A stretch of 64,000 bases of DNA from Streptosporangium album (lineage in GTDB: Bacteria > Actinomycetota > Actinomycetes > Streptosporangiales > Streptosporangiaceae), in assembly GCF_014203795.1 (NCBI RefSeq), contig NZ_JACHJU010000001.1:1364001-1428000 (forward strand). The letters run 5' to 3'. The notes below the pieces were generated by a model that was not told the DNA's origin, made no database searches, and worked only from the letters and a program-made list of their open reading frames with translations. Shown here piece by piece: positions 24,897 through 34,711 of the stretch (its first letter is position 1; every line of letters starts with the position of its first letter). The translations under genes were made by a program, and so were the position numbers.

Positions 24897-25442
24897 ATGA
24901 GCTCGCCCCCTCCCCCGTCCCGCGCGTCCGATGGGGACCGCGATCGTGCGATCAACGAGCTCCGCGACCGCGCCGTGGAGGGCCGGCTCTCGCATGACAC
25001 GTTCCTCGGCCGCGTCGACATGGCGCTGCGCGCGCGCAGCCAGGGCGAGCTCGACGACCTGATCGCCGATCTGCCGCCCCGGGGCCGGTTCCGCCGCGTG
25101 GTGACCGAGATCGTCTCCTCGGCCTCCGACTTCACCAAACGGGTGGAGTCCGCCTGGCGGCGTCCCCGGCTGCCCCGGCTCGCCCTGCCCGGGGACAGCC
25201 GGACCCGCTACGTGGTCGGCCGCGGTTCGGCCTGCGACCTGGTCCTGGCCGACCTGACCGTGTCACGGGTGCACGCCGAGCTCCGGCGCGACGAGGACGG
25301 GTGGATCGTCGTCGACCTCGGCTCGCTCAACGGCACCCGGCTGAACGACTGGCGCCTGGTCGGACCGGCGAAGGTCCGTCCGGGTGACGTCCTCTCCTTC
25401 GGAGACTGCATGTTCCTGGTGATCACTGCCCAGCTGATCTGA
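24897..25442 (+). CDS. DUF1707 and FHA domain protein
   Basis: 181 aa. The N-terminal DUF1707 stretch (ASDGDRDRAINELRDRAVEG, RLSHDTFLGRVDMALRARS) is joined by a short linker to an FHA domain: RYVVGRGSACDLVLADLTVSRVHAEL and WIVVDLGSLNGTRLND. FHA domains bind phosphothreonine, so it may be a client or adaptor of Ser/Thr kinases; no kinase gene is nearby. The ATG at 24897 follows CGGGGG. It diverges from padR. Confidence 0.85.
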   Translation: MSSPPPPSRASDGDRDRAINELRDRAVEGRLSHDTFLGRVDMALRARSQGELDDLIADLPPRGRFRRVVTEIVSSASDFTKRVESAWRRPRLPRLALPGDSRTRYVVGRGSACDLVLADLTVSRVHAELRRDEDGWIVVDLGSLNGTRLNDWRLVGPAKVRPGDVLSFGDCMFLVITAQLI

Positions 25443-25663
25443 GCGTCTCGGCGGTCAGGGTGTAGCGCATCGTCAGCAGCACGCCCCCGATGACCAGGCC
25501 CATGAGCCGGCAGCCGGCGGGAGCGGGCTCCGATGTGACCATGCGCATATCAATCGCAGCAAGCGACCGCTCGGCAGGCCCGAAAGATACGAATATTTCC
25601 GTATTGTCGCCAAGCCTGCGATTCCTCATGATCTCCGCAGACACCTAGGCACAGGGAGAAACC

Positions 25664-27214
25664 GTGCGGCCCTCGCGACGAACCACCATCTCTGTAACCG
25701 CCCTCCTCCTCGCCGGTCTCGCCTGGGGCTCGGCCCCGGCGAGCGCGCTCGAACCCACCTCCGGCGTCACCGACCTGGTCAAGGACATCGACCAGATCCT
25801 CAGCGACGCCCGGCTGGCCCCCGGCCGGACGGGAGTGGTGGTCAAGAGCGCCACCTCCGGCGAGAAGCTCTACGCCCAGGATCCGGACAAGATCCTCACC
25901 CCCGCCTCCAACGCCAAGCTGGTGACCTCGGCAGCCGCGGTCGACGCCCTCGGCCTGGACTACCGCTTCACCACGAGCGTGCTGTCCACCGGCCGGCGCG
26001 CCGGCTCGGTCCTCACCGGGAACCTGTACCTGCGGGGCACCGGAGACCCGACCATGCTCGGCGCCGACTACGACGCGCTGGCCGCCCGGGTGGCCGCCAC
26101 CGGGGTCAAGGTGGTCACGGGCAAGCTCGTCGCCGACGACACCTGGTTCGACTCGGTGCCCCTGGGCACCGACTGGGCCTGGGACGACGAGCCGTACTAC
26201 TACTCGGCGCAGATCTCCGCGCTGACCGCCTCGCCCGACACCGACTACGACGCCGGGACCGCCATCGTCTCGGTCGCCCCAGGTGACGCCCCGGGCAAGC
26301 CCGTCACGGTCTCCACCACCCCGGAGACCACCTATCTGAAGATCGACAACCGGGCGACGACCGGGGCCGAGACCAATGTGACGATCGAGCGGCAGCACAG
26401 CACCAACACCGTGCTGATCACCGGTACCGTCGCGGAGAAGTACGACGACTGGGTCACCGTCGACGACCCCACCGGATACGCCGCCTCACTCTTCCGCAAG
26501 GCCCTGTCCAAGCACGGCGTGCGGGTGCTGGGATCCACGGGCCGCGAGGCCACCCCGGCGGGGGCGGCCACCGTGGCCTCGCACGAGTCGATGCCGCTGA
26601 GCGAGCTGCTCATCCCGTTCATGAAGCTCAGCAACAACATGCACGCCGAGATCCTGACCAAGGCGATCGGACGCAAGGTCTCCGGAGCGGGGACCTGGAG
26701 CGCCGGGCTCGCCGCCGTCACCTCCTTCGGCAAGGCCAACGGCATGCCGACGCTGCGCATGCGGGACGGCTCCGGCCTGTCCCGGGTGGACGGCCTCACC
26801 CCTGACGGCATCACGGGCCTGCTGATCGCGCTGCGTTCCAAGCCCTGGTTCTCCACCTGGTACGGCTCGCTGCCGATCGCCGGAGAGCCCGACCGGATGG
26901 TGGGCGGCACGCTGCGGAGCCGGATGCGCGGCACCCCCGCCGCCGGGAACGTCCACGGCAAGACCGGATCGCTGACCGGCGTCACCTCCCTGTCCGGCTA
27001 CGTGACCAGCGCGGACAACGAGCCCCTGGTCTTCTCCGTGATGCTCAACCAGTTCCTGTCCGGCTCCCCCAAGGACATCGAGGACAAGATCGCCATCCGT
27101 CTCGCCCAGTTCAGCCGGACCGCACCGGCCGACGTCGCGAACGTCCAGCTCCGCCAGGTCCAGCAGGACTCCGCCGACGTCGAGTGCTCCTGGCTGAAGC
27201 CCGCCCAGTGCTGA
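25664..27214 (+). CDS. dacB: D-alanyl-D-alanine carboxypeptidase/endopeptidase (PBP4, peptidase S13)
   Basis: 516 aa. A signal peptide (RRTTISVTALLLAGLAWGSA...ASA) precedes the S13 domain. The three penicillin-binding motifs are present: S-x-x-K in TPASNAKLVTSA (Ser82, Lys85), S-x-N in MKLSNNMHAE and K-T-G in VHGKTGSLTG. A large inserted domain lies between the first two, typical of PBP4. It trims or cuts peptidoglycan cross-links outside the membrane. GTG start at 25664 after GGGAGAAACC. The 220 bp upstream hold no gene that I trust. Confidence 0.92.
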   Translation: MRPSRRTTISVTALLLAGLAWGSAPASALEPTSGVTDLVKDIDQILSDARLAPGRTGVVVKSATSGEKLYAQDPDKILTPASNAKLVTSAAAVDALGLDYRFTTSVLSTGRRAGSVLTGNLYLRGTGDPTMLGADYDALAARVAATGVKVVTGKLVADDTWFDSVPLGTDWAWDDEPYYYSAQISALTASPDTDYDAGTAIVSVAPGDAPGKPVTVSTTPETTYLKIDNRATTGAETNVTIERQHSTNTVLITGTVAEKYDDWVTVDDPTGYAASLFRKALSKHGVRVLGSTGREATPAGAATVASHESMPLSELLIPFMKLSNNMHAEILTKAIGRKVSGAGTWSAGLAAVTSFGKANGMPTLRMRDGSGLSRVDGLTPDGITGLLIALRSKPWFSTWYGSLPIAGEPDRMVGGTLRSRMRGTPAAGNVHGKTGSLTGVTSLSGYVTSADNEPLVFSVMLNQFLSGSPKDIEDKIAIRLAQFSRTAPADVANVQLRQVQQDSADVECSWLKPAQC

Positions 27215-27226
27215 ACCGCTGAATCC

Positions 27227-27287
27227 CTCCCCGCCGCCATGCGGCGGGGAGCCGGGAGTGGTCCCAGCCAACCCCGGGACCACTCCG
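27227..27287 (+). terminator. Tandem terminator hairpins after dacB
   Basis: CTCCCCGCCGC (27227-27237) pairs with GCGGCGGGGAG (27241-27251). A second stem, GGAGTGGTCCC with GGGACCACTCC (about 27255-27286), follows at once. Two stable hairpins in series make an efficient stop. Confidence 0.75.
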
Positions 27288-27430
27288 ATTTAGTTCGGCC
27301 CGCGGGACGGGCTGTCTCAACTCCCGGCACGCCGGTTACCGAACGACAAAAATCGGCGTATCCGAGTAAATGCATCTTTTTCACCCCTTTGGCGTGCGCA
27401 GATCGCGTAGTGGGGAGGCCCTGCGGGGAC

Positions 27431-27462
27431 GGACCGTCTTCTGATCTTCTGAGAAGCGGTCC
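27431..27462 (+). promoter_or_regulatory. Inverted repeat in the malic enzyme leader
   Basis: GGACCGTCTTCT (27431-27442) and AGAAGCGGTCC (27452-27462) form an imperfect inverted repeat about 45 bases before the malic enzyme start. It could be an operator or an mRNA hairpin. Confidence 0.35.
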
Positions 27463-27504
27463 GCGCGGCACGTGAACTGTGCCATGAGATGCCAGGAGAT
27501 GGAG

Positions 27505-29244
27505 ATGGCGACGAAATCCGACAAGAGCGAACGGTCGAAGAGCCCCCACCGCGACTTTACGGAGAACCCCGCCGGGGGCTACGTCACCGCGTTGCGCGGT
27601 CTGGAAATACTGAACAACTCACTGCTGAACAAGGGAGCGGCGTTCAATGGGCAGGAGCGGACGGAACTGGGCCTGGAGGGACTGATCCCACCGGCGGTCG
27701 AGACACTCGGCGAACAGGCGCGCCGCGCCTACACCCAGTACCGCGCACAACCGACCGACCTGCTCAAGAACGTCTACCTGTCAGCGCTGCAGGACCGCAA
27801 CGAAGTGCTCTTCTACCGGCTCCTGGCCGATCACCTGCGGGAGATGCTGCCGATCGTGTATGACCCGACGGTCGCGCAGGCGATCAAGACCTACAGCCAC
27901 GAGTACCGCCGGCCTCGGGGCGCATACCTGTCCGTCGACGACGTGGACGGCATCGAGCAGGCTTTCCGGAACCTCGGGCTGGGGCCCGACGACGTCGACC
28001 TGATCGTCGCCTCCGACGCGGAGGAGATCCTGGGCATCGGGGACTGGGGAGTGGGCGGCGGCGCCGGCATCGCCGCCGGCAAGCTGGCCGTCTATACCGC
28101 CGCCGCCGGGATCGATCCCGCCCGGGTCATCCCCGTCGCCCTTGATGTCGGCACAGACAACGAGGGGTTGCTCAACGACCCCCTCTACGTCGGCAACCGG
28201 CACACGCGGGTGCGCGGAGGGCGCTACGACGACTTCATCGACGCCTACGTCTCGACGGCCACCCGCCTGTTCCCCAACGCGATGCTGCACTGGGAGGACT
28301 TCGGCCCGTCCAATGCCCGGCGCATCCTGGAGAAGTACACCGGCCAGATCCCCACCTTCAACGACGACATGCAGGGCACCGGCGCGATCGTGCTCGCGGC
28401 GATGATGGGCGCCGCCCGCGTTTCCGGTACGCCGATGCGTGACCAGCGGATCGTCATCTTCGGCGCCGGTACGGCCGGCATCGGGATCGCCGACCAGTTG
28501 CGTGACGCGATGGTCCGCGACGGCCTGGACCGCCAGACGGCCACGCGCCGGATCTGGCCGGTCGACAAGCAGGGCCTGCTGATCGACGACATGTCGGACC
28601 TGCGCGACTTCCAGGTTCCCTATGCCCGGCCGGCCGCAGAGGTCGCCGACTGGAGCGGAGAGGGGGACGAGATCGACCTCGGCGAGGTCGTCGACCGCGT
28701 CAAGCCGACCATGCTGCTCGGCACCTCCACCATGCACGGCGCCTTCACCGAGAAGATCGTTCGGGCGATGGCCGCCGGTGTCGACCGGCCGATCATCTTC
28801 CCCATCTCCAACCCGACCGAACGGATCGAGGCGATGCCGGCCGACCTGATCCGGTGGACCGACGGCCGTGCCCTGATCGCCACCGGCATTCCGGTCGCGC
28901 CCATCACTCACAACGGTGTCACCTACGCCATCGCCCAGGCCAACAACGCCCTGCTGTACCCGGGGCTGGGGCTGGGCGCGGTCGTGTCACGAGCCCGGCG
29001 GGTCAGCGACGGCATGCTCCAGGCCGCCGCCGAGGCGGTCGGCGGCCTGGTGGATGTCTCGGCCCCGGGCGCGTCGCTGCTGCCCCAGGTGGACAACCTC
29101 AGAGAGGTCTCGGCCACGGTCGCGGTCGCGGTCGCCGAGCAGGCGGCCAAGGAGAACCTGGCCCGCGTCGACCTGAAGGAGACCATCCAGCAGGTCCAGG
29201 ACGCGATGTGGCAACCTGAGTACCGGCCGGTCCGGGGGGCATGA
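27505..29244 (+). CDS. NAD-dependent malic enzyme (SfcA/MaeA type)
   Basis: 579 aa, the large form. Conserved pieces: GLEGLIPPAVETLGEQARRAY near the N-terminus, LPIVYDPTVAQAI, WGVGGGAGIAAGKLAVYTAAAG, the metal/substrate site HWEDFGPSNARRIL and FNDDMQGTGAIVLAA, the NAD loop VIFGAGTAGIGIADQL and the late FPISNPTERIEA. It decarboxylates malate to pyruvate. The ATG at 27505 has AGGAG correctly spaced, and the ATG at 27499 does not. Its stop overlaps the fumarase ATG, so fumarate-malate-pyruvate is handled by one coupled operon. Confidence 0.92.
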   Translation: MATKSDKSERSKSPHRDFTENPAGGYVTALRGLEILNNSLLNKGAAFNGQERTELGLEGLIPPAVETLGEQARRAYTQYRAQPTDLLKNVYLSALQDRNEVLFYRLLADHLREMLPIVYDPTVAQAIKTYSHEYRRPRGAYLSVDDVDGIEQAFRNLGLGPDDVDLIVASDAEEILGIGDWGVGGGAGIAAGKLAVYTAAAGIDPARVIPVALDVGTDNEGLLNDPLYVGNRHTRVRGGRYDDFIDAYVSTATRLFPNAMLHWEDFGPSNARRILEKYTGQIPTFNDDMQGTGAIVLAAMMGAARVSGTPMRDQRIVIFGAGTAGIGIADQLRDAMVRDGLDRQTATRRIWPVDKQGLLIDDMSDLRDFQVPYARPAAEVADWSGEGDEIDLGEVVDRVKPTMLLGTSTMHGAFTEKIVRAMAAGVDRPIIFPISNPTERIEAMPADLIRWTDGRALIATGIPVAPITHNGVTYAIAQANNALLYPGLGLGAVVSRARRVSDGMLQAAAEAVGGLVDVSAPGASLLPQVDNLREVSATVAVAVAEQAAKENLARVDLKETIQQVQDAMWQPEYRPVRGA

Positions 29245-30731
29245 CAATGGCCGTTCAGCACCGGGAACGCGAAGCCGCGCCGCGGATCCTGGATCTGCCG
29301 ATCGGGCTGGAGGCCTCCGGCACCCGTACCGAGAGCGACTCGATCGGCGAGATCCAGGTGCCGGCCGACCACTACTGGGGCGCGCAGACCCAGCGGTCGC
29401 TGATCCACTTCGACATCGGCGACGACCGGATGCCGAAGGCCGTCTACCACGCCTACGGCTTCATCAAGAAGGCCGCGGCGATCGTCAACGGCCGGGCCGG
29501 CCGCCTGCCGCGGTGGAAGGCCGACCTGATCAGCCGGGTCGCCGACGAGGTCATCGGCGGCGACCTGAACAGCGAGTTCCCGCTGTATGTCTGGCAGACC
29601 GGATCCGGCACGCAGTCAAATATGAACGTCAACGAAGTGATCTCCAACCGGGCACTCCAGCTCATCGGCGGCCGGCTCGGCAGCAAGGACCCCGTACATC
29701 CCAACGACCACGTGAACATGGGGCAGTCGTCCAACGACACGTTCGTCACCGCCATGCACATCGCCGCGGTGCAGGCGATCGACAGCCGGTTGCTGCCGTC
29801 GCTGAAGCGGCTGCGCGACGCCACCGCGGACAAGAGCCGCGAGTGGGAGCACGTGGTCAAGATCGGCCGCACCCACCTGGAGGACGCCACCCCGCTGACC
29901 GTCGGCCAGGAGTGGTCGGGCTACCTCGCCCAACTCCAGGACGCCACCGATCATCTGGAGCACACCCTCACCGGGCTGTACCGGCTGGCGATCGGCGGCA
30001 CGGCGGTCGGCACCGGACTGAACGCGCCACCGGGGTTCGGGGACGAGGTCGCCGGTGAGATCGCCGATCTCACCGGGCAGCCCTTCGTCAGTGCGCCCAA
30101 CAAGTTCGCCGCCCAGGCCTCGTGCGACGCGCTGGTCCGTGTCTCGGCGGCGGTGCGCACCCTGGCGGTGTCGCTGTTCAAGTTCGCCAACGACATGCGC
30201 TGGCTGGGGTCGGGGCCCCGCACCGGCCTGCACGAGCTGATCCTGCCGTCCAACGAACCGGGGTCCTCGATCATGCCGGGCAAGGTCAATCCGACCCAGG
30301 CGGAGGCGATGCTGATGGTCGCCATCCAGGTGGTCGGCAACGACAGCGCGGTATCGATGGCAGGCGCGGAGGGCAACTTCGAGCTCAACGCCTTCCGCCC
30401 GGTCATCATCAACAACGTCCTGCACTCGGTGCGGATCCTGTCGGACGTGATGGACCATTTCCGCATCTACCTCATCGAGGGCGCCCGGCTCGACACCACC
30501 AGGCTGAAGGACGACGTCGACCGGTCCATCATGATGGTGACCGCGCTCAGCCCTGTCATCGGCTACGACAAGGCCTCGCGGATCGCCCACCGCGCGCTGG
30601 ATGAGGACCTCACGCTCAAGGAGGCCGCTCTCAAGTCCGGCGTCAGCCAGGCCCTCTACGACAAGGTCGTCGACCCCGAACGCCTCACCCAGCCCGGCGT
30701 GGCCGTCTCAGGTGACGGCGCCGAGCACTGA
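29241..30731 (+). CDS. fumC: Class II fumarate hydratase
   Basis: 496 aa including an extra N-terminal stretch of about 30 residues before the usual TESDSIGEIQVPADHYWGAQTQRS. The fumarase/aspartase signature GSSIMPGKVNPTQAEA, the substrate loops TGSGTQSNMNVNEVI and the catalytic His region GRTHLEDATPLTVGQEW are intact. Interconverts fumarate and malate. The ATG (29241) overlaps the malic enzyme stop, a strong sign of joint expression; this is likely to be an anaplerotic or dicarboxylate-use unit, perhaps additional to a TCA-cycle fumarase elsewhere. Confidence 0.92.
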   Translation: MTMAVQHREREAAPRILDLPIGLEASGTRTESDSIGEIQVPADHYWGAQTQRSLIHFDIGDDRMPKAVYHAYGFIKKAAAIVNGRAGRLPRWKADLISRVADEVIGGDLNSEFPLYVWQTGSGTQSNMNVNEVISNRALQLIGGRLGSKDPVHPNDHVNMGQSSNDTFVTAMHIAAVQAIDSRLLPSLKRLRDATADKSREWEHVVKIGRTHLEDATPLTVGQEWSGYLAQLQDATDHLEHTLTGLYRLAIGGTAVGTGLNAPPGFGDEVAGEIADLTGQPFVSAPNKFAAQASCDALVRVSAAVRTLAVSLFKFANDMRWLGSGPRTGLHELILPSNEPGSSIMPGKVNPTQAEAMLMVAIQVVGNDSAVSMAGAEGNFELNAFRPVIINNVLHSVRILSDVMDHFRIYLIEGARLDTTRLKDDVDRSIMMVTALSPVIGYDKASRIAHRALDEDLTLKEAALKSGVSQALYDKVVDPERLTQPGVAVSGDGAEH

Positions 30732-30858
30732 AGCGGCACGCCTGCCGTGGCCAGTGATGTCGTGGATGATCTGGTGCGCGTCACGCGATCGAACGGCTGG
30801 GAGAGGGTCACAGCCGGGACGTCGCGACGTGAACGTCTAGATGTGTCGTTAGGTAATC

Positions 30859-32241
30859 ATGAGGTTTGCGGATAGATGGTCAGTCAGAACCCGCCTGACG
30901 CTGTTCACCAGCGCGGCGGTGGGGGCGCTCTGCCTCGCGTTCTCCATCGCCCTGTTGTTGACCATGCGCCAGATGGCCACTCAGGACCTCACTGAAGAGG
31001 TGACCGCGACGGGAGAGCTGACCGCTTACTACGTCGATCGCGGAGAGATCGACAACACGCTCCCCCCCATTCCGAACAACCTGATCCGCCCCATCCAAGT
31101 AGTTGATCCTCAAGGAAGGGTGGTTGCGGCGACCAGCGATTTCCAGAACAAGCCGGCCATGACCCATTTTGCTCCACGGCCGCCGCACCGAGTGGCCAGC
31201 ACCGTCGTCTGTGATTCCGTCTTCGGGCCGGGCCGTTGCGACATCGTGGTCGCGCAGCAGGCGTACCACAACGGCGACTGGACTGTTTACACCGCCGCGC
31301 CGACACTCCCCTTCTATGTTTATCCGGCCTTGGCGGCCTTCTTGATCGCGGGAACGGTCGTCTTCACGATCGCCGTGGCCTACGGCGCGCGGCGCATCAT
31401 CACCACCTCGCTCAAGCCCGTGGACGAGATCCGGGCACAGCTCGATGAAATCCACAGCACCGACCTGGGCCGTCGCGTCCCGGTTCCCACGCCCAATGAT
31501 GAGATTTGCAAGCTGGCCCAGAGCACCAACTTCACCCTGGACCGGTTGGAAGGTGCGCTGGAGCAACAGCGCCGGTTCAGCTCCGACGCCTCTCATGAGC
31601 TGCGTACCCCCATCACGGCCATCCGCGCGCAGGTGGAGGACGCGCTCATGGCGCCGGAGGACACCGACATACCCACGCTGTGCCATGCCGTGCTGCCGAG
31701 CCTGGATCGTCTGCAGTCGCTCGCATCGGACCTGCTGGCCCTCACCCACCTCGACGCCGGCTCGTCGGGTGAGCCCCAGCGCCTCGATCTGAGTGAACTC
31801 GTCGCCGCAGAGCTGGACAACCGTCGTCCGACCAAGAAGATCATCCGTAACCTGGCGCCCGAGGTGATCGTCAAGGGTGACCGGTCCCGGCTGAGCCAAC
31901 TGATCACTGAGCTGGTCGATAACGCAGAGCGCCACGCCTCATCCACCATCACGCTTACCGTACGGCGGCAAGACAGCCACTCGGCGCACAGCGCGCGGTT
32001 CCCCGCCGGTGCCGCGGTGTTGGAAGTGCTCGACGACGGCGGGGGGATCCCCCAGGACCAGCGCGCGGCGATCTTCCAGCGGTTTGCCCGGCTCGACACC
32101 GCCCGCAGCAGGCACGCCGGAGGCATCGGCCTCGGCCTTCCCCTCGCCCAGCAGATCGCCAAGAACCACGGTGGCACGCTGACCATTCAAGACAGTGACC
32201 GTGGCGCACAGTTCGTCGTCCGCCTTCCGCTCTCCACGTAG
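30859..32241 (+). CDS. Sensor histidine kinase without an adjacent response regulator
   Basis: 460 aa. Transmembrane helix 1 (LTLFTSAAVGALCLAFSIAL) and helix 2 (VYPALAAFLIAGTVVFTIAV) enclose an outside sensor part of about 120 residues with two cysteines (VVCDSVFGPGRCDIVV) that may form a disulfide. A HAMP linker, the H-box SDASHELRTPITAIRAQ (His near 246) and the ATPase with LITELVDNAERHA, LDDGGGIPQDQ and GIGLGLPLAQQ follow. It is complete, but no response regulator gene is beside it; the expected upstream slot is taken by fumC. ATG at 30859 after TTAGGT. Confidence 0.88.
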   Translation: MRFADRWSVRTRLTLFTSAAVGALCLAFSIALLLTMRQMATQDLTEEVTATGELTAYYVDRGEIDNTLPPIPNNLIRPIQVVDPQGRVVAATSDFQNKPAMTHFAPRPPHRVASTVVCDSVFGPGRCDIVVAQQAYHNGDWTVYTAAPTLPFYVYPALAAFLIAGTVVFTIAVAYGARRIITTSLKPVDEIRAQLDEIHSTDLGRRVPVPTPNDEICKLAQSTNFTLDRLEGALEQQRRFSSDASHELRTPITAIRAQVEDALMAPEDTDIPTLCHAVLPSLDRLQSLASDLLALTHLDAGSSGEPQRLDLSELVAAELDNRRPTKKIIRNLAPEVIVKGDRSRLSQLITELVDNAERHASSTITLTVRRQDSHSAHSARFPAGAAVLEVLDDGGGIPQDQRAAIFQRFARLDTARSRHAGGIGLGLPLAQQIAKNHGGTLTIQDSDRGAQFVVRLPLST

Positions 32242-32259
32242 CCCTCTTGACCCCCCGGC

Positions 32260-32992
32260 TTCGGCGGTCCCAGACGCCCCTGGAGTCCCTCTGGTTTACC
32301 TGGAACCCAAAATTAATGTCCGAAATTTGCTGACAAAGAGCATCTGTCCCCGATGCGACGTGTACGCGACCGCTCCCTACGTCACATCCGCAGGAAAGAT
32401 CCAGGCATCCGCCGCCCGGCTCGGCTGTAAGGACACCGCCCTGGTCCGCGTCCGGATCAAGCGCGCCGAGGCCGGTCCCGATCCGGTCGTCAGGAGCGGG
32501 GCCAAGAGGGGGAACAACGGGCGGGTCACCGTCACGCTGCGGTGTACCCCCGGCGTCTACTACACGGTCGTCACCGACTACCGCGGCCACTCCGGCACGT
32601 CCAAGGCGGCTCGGCTGTCCTGCGCCCCGGCGGGAACCCCCTCCCCCACACCCACCGCCACACCCACCGCGGCCCCCACCACGACGGCCACCCCCACGCC
32701 GACCCCCACCGCGACGGCCAAGCCCACGGCGCCTCCGCCCGCCGGCACGGTCGGCACCGCCGACGAGAACGAGGTCCTGCGGCTGGTCAACGTGGAGCGG
32801 GCGAAGGGCGGGTGCCAGCCGCTCAAGCACGACGCGCAGCTCCGCAAGGCCGCCTACGACCACTCGGCCGACATGGCGGCCCAGAACTACTTCAGCCACA
32901 CCTCCCAGGACGGCCGCAGCTTCATGGACCGCATCCGGGGAGCCGGCTTCACCGGCGGATCGGGCTGGGCGGAGAACATCGCCGCCAGGTAG
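32260..32992 (+). pseudogene. CAP (SCP/PR1)-domain protein, truncated at both ends
   Basis: The open frame (from about 32195) lacks a signal peptide. Its first residues overlap the kinase gene in another frame, so real homology begins near VPLVYLEPKINVRNLL. A cysteine-containing domain (about 110 residues), a Thr/Pro linker and half a CAP domain follow: NEVLRLVNVERAKGGCQPLK, KAAYDHSADMAAQNYFSHTS, SGWAENIAA. The frame then stops at 32992, where CAP proteins continue with a second half carrying the active-site-like histidine. Normally secreted; here it looks dead. Confidence 0.7.
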
Positions 32993-33020
32993 GCCCCCTC
33001 CCCCGATGACAGCGGGGAGA

Positions 33021-33066
33021 ACGGCGACGCCCCCACGACGGATGACCGTCGCGGGGGCGTCGCCGT
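33021..33066 (-). terminator. Terminator after the ilvBNC operon
   Basis: A 14-bp stem (33021-33034 with 33053-33066; core GGCGACGCCCCC) that continues after one mismatch into CGACGG/CCGTCG with a four-base loop. It lies 49 bp past the ilvC stop. Confidence 0.8.
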
Positions 33067-33114
33067 ACGAGGCGGCCCGTCGCCCCGGGAGCCATCCCGG
33101 GGGCGGGCTCGCCG

Positions 33115-34116
<1,002 letters not shown>

Positions 34117-34134
34117 TCAGGTTTCTCTTACGGC

Positions 34135-34659
34135 TTACGCAGTCCGGTCCAGGGCCCGGAGAGAACGGTCGGTGATGGAACGGGCACCGCGGCCGATGGC
34201 CACCATGCCCGACTGGACCAGCTCCTTGATGCCGAACGGCTCCAGGAGCTTGATGAAGGCCTGTAGCTTGTCGGGCGTCCCGGTGACCTCTATGGTCACC
34301 GCGTCAGGAGCGACGTCAACGCAGCGCGCGCGGAAGAGGTTGACCAGTTCCAGCACGCTGGAGCGGTTGTCGGCGTCGGCACGCACCTTGATCAGAGTGA
34401 GCTCGCGCTGCACGGCCTGCGCCGGGTCGAGCTCCACGATCTTGAGTACGTTGACCAGTTTGTTGAGCTGCTTGGTGACCTGCTCAAGGGGCAGCTCCTC
34501 GACGTTGACCACGATGGTCATCCGCGAGATGTCCTCGTGCTCGGTCGGCCCGACCGCCAGCGAGTCGATGTTGAACCCCCGGCGGCTGAACAGCGACGCG
34601 ACGCGCGCGAGCACGCCGGGCTTGTTCTCCACCAGCACGGAGAGCGTGTGCCTGCTCAT
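34135..34659 (-). CDS. ilvN: Acetolactate synthase small (regulatory) subunit
   Basis: 174 aa from the ATG at 34659 (GAGGAAGGC upstream). An N-terminal ACT domain (HTLSVLVENKPGVLARVASLF, RRGFNIDSLAVGPTEHEDIS) binds valine in the family and a second ACT-like C-terminal half ends FGIKELVQSGMVAIGRG. It activates IlvB and confers valine feedback. 52 bp separate it from ilvB. Confidence 0.96.
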   Translation of the reverse strand: MSRHTLSVLVENKPGVLARVASLFSRRGFNIDSLAVGPTEHEDISRMTIVVNVEELPLEQVTKQLNKLVNVLKIVELDPAQAVQRELTLIKVRADADNRSSVLELVNLFRARCVDVAPDAVTIEVTGTPDKLQAFIKLLEPFGIKELVQSGMVAIGRGARSITDRSLRALDRTA

Positions 34660-34711
34660 GCCTTCCTCCTCGCCTGGCGGCCGTGCTCGCCCGCCCACCC
34701 GCTTCGATCAC

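Noticed and set aside
25423-25644. Short minus-strand frame between the FHA gene and dacB
   Set aside because: 73 codons, overlaps the FHA stop, no ribosome site or family pattern; a short hydrophobic stretch alone is not enough.
32640-32740. Possible tandem repeat or CRISPR-like pattern of CACCGC/CCCACC units
   Set aside because: It encodes the Thr/Pro linker of the CAP-protein remnant; units are irregular and there are no spacers.
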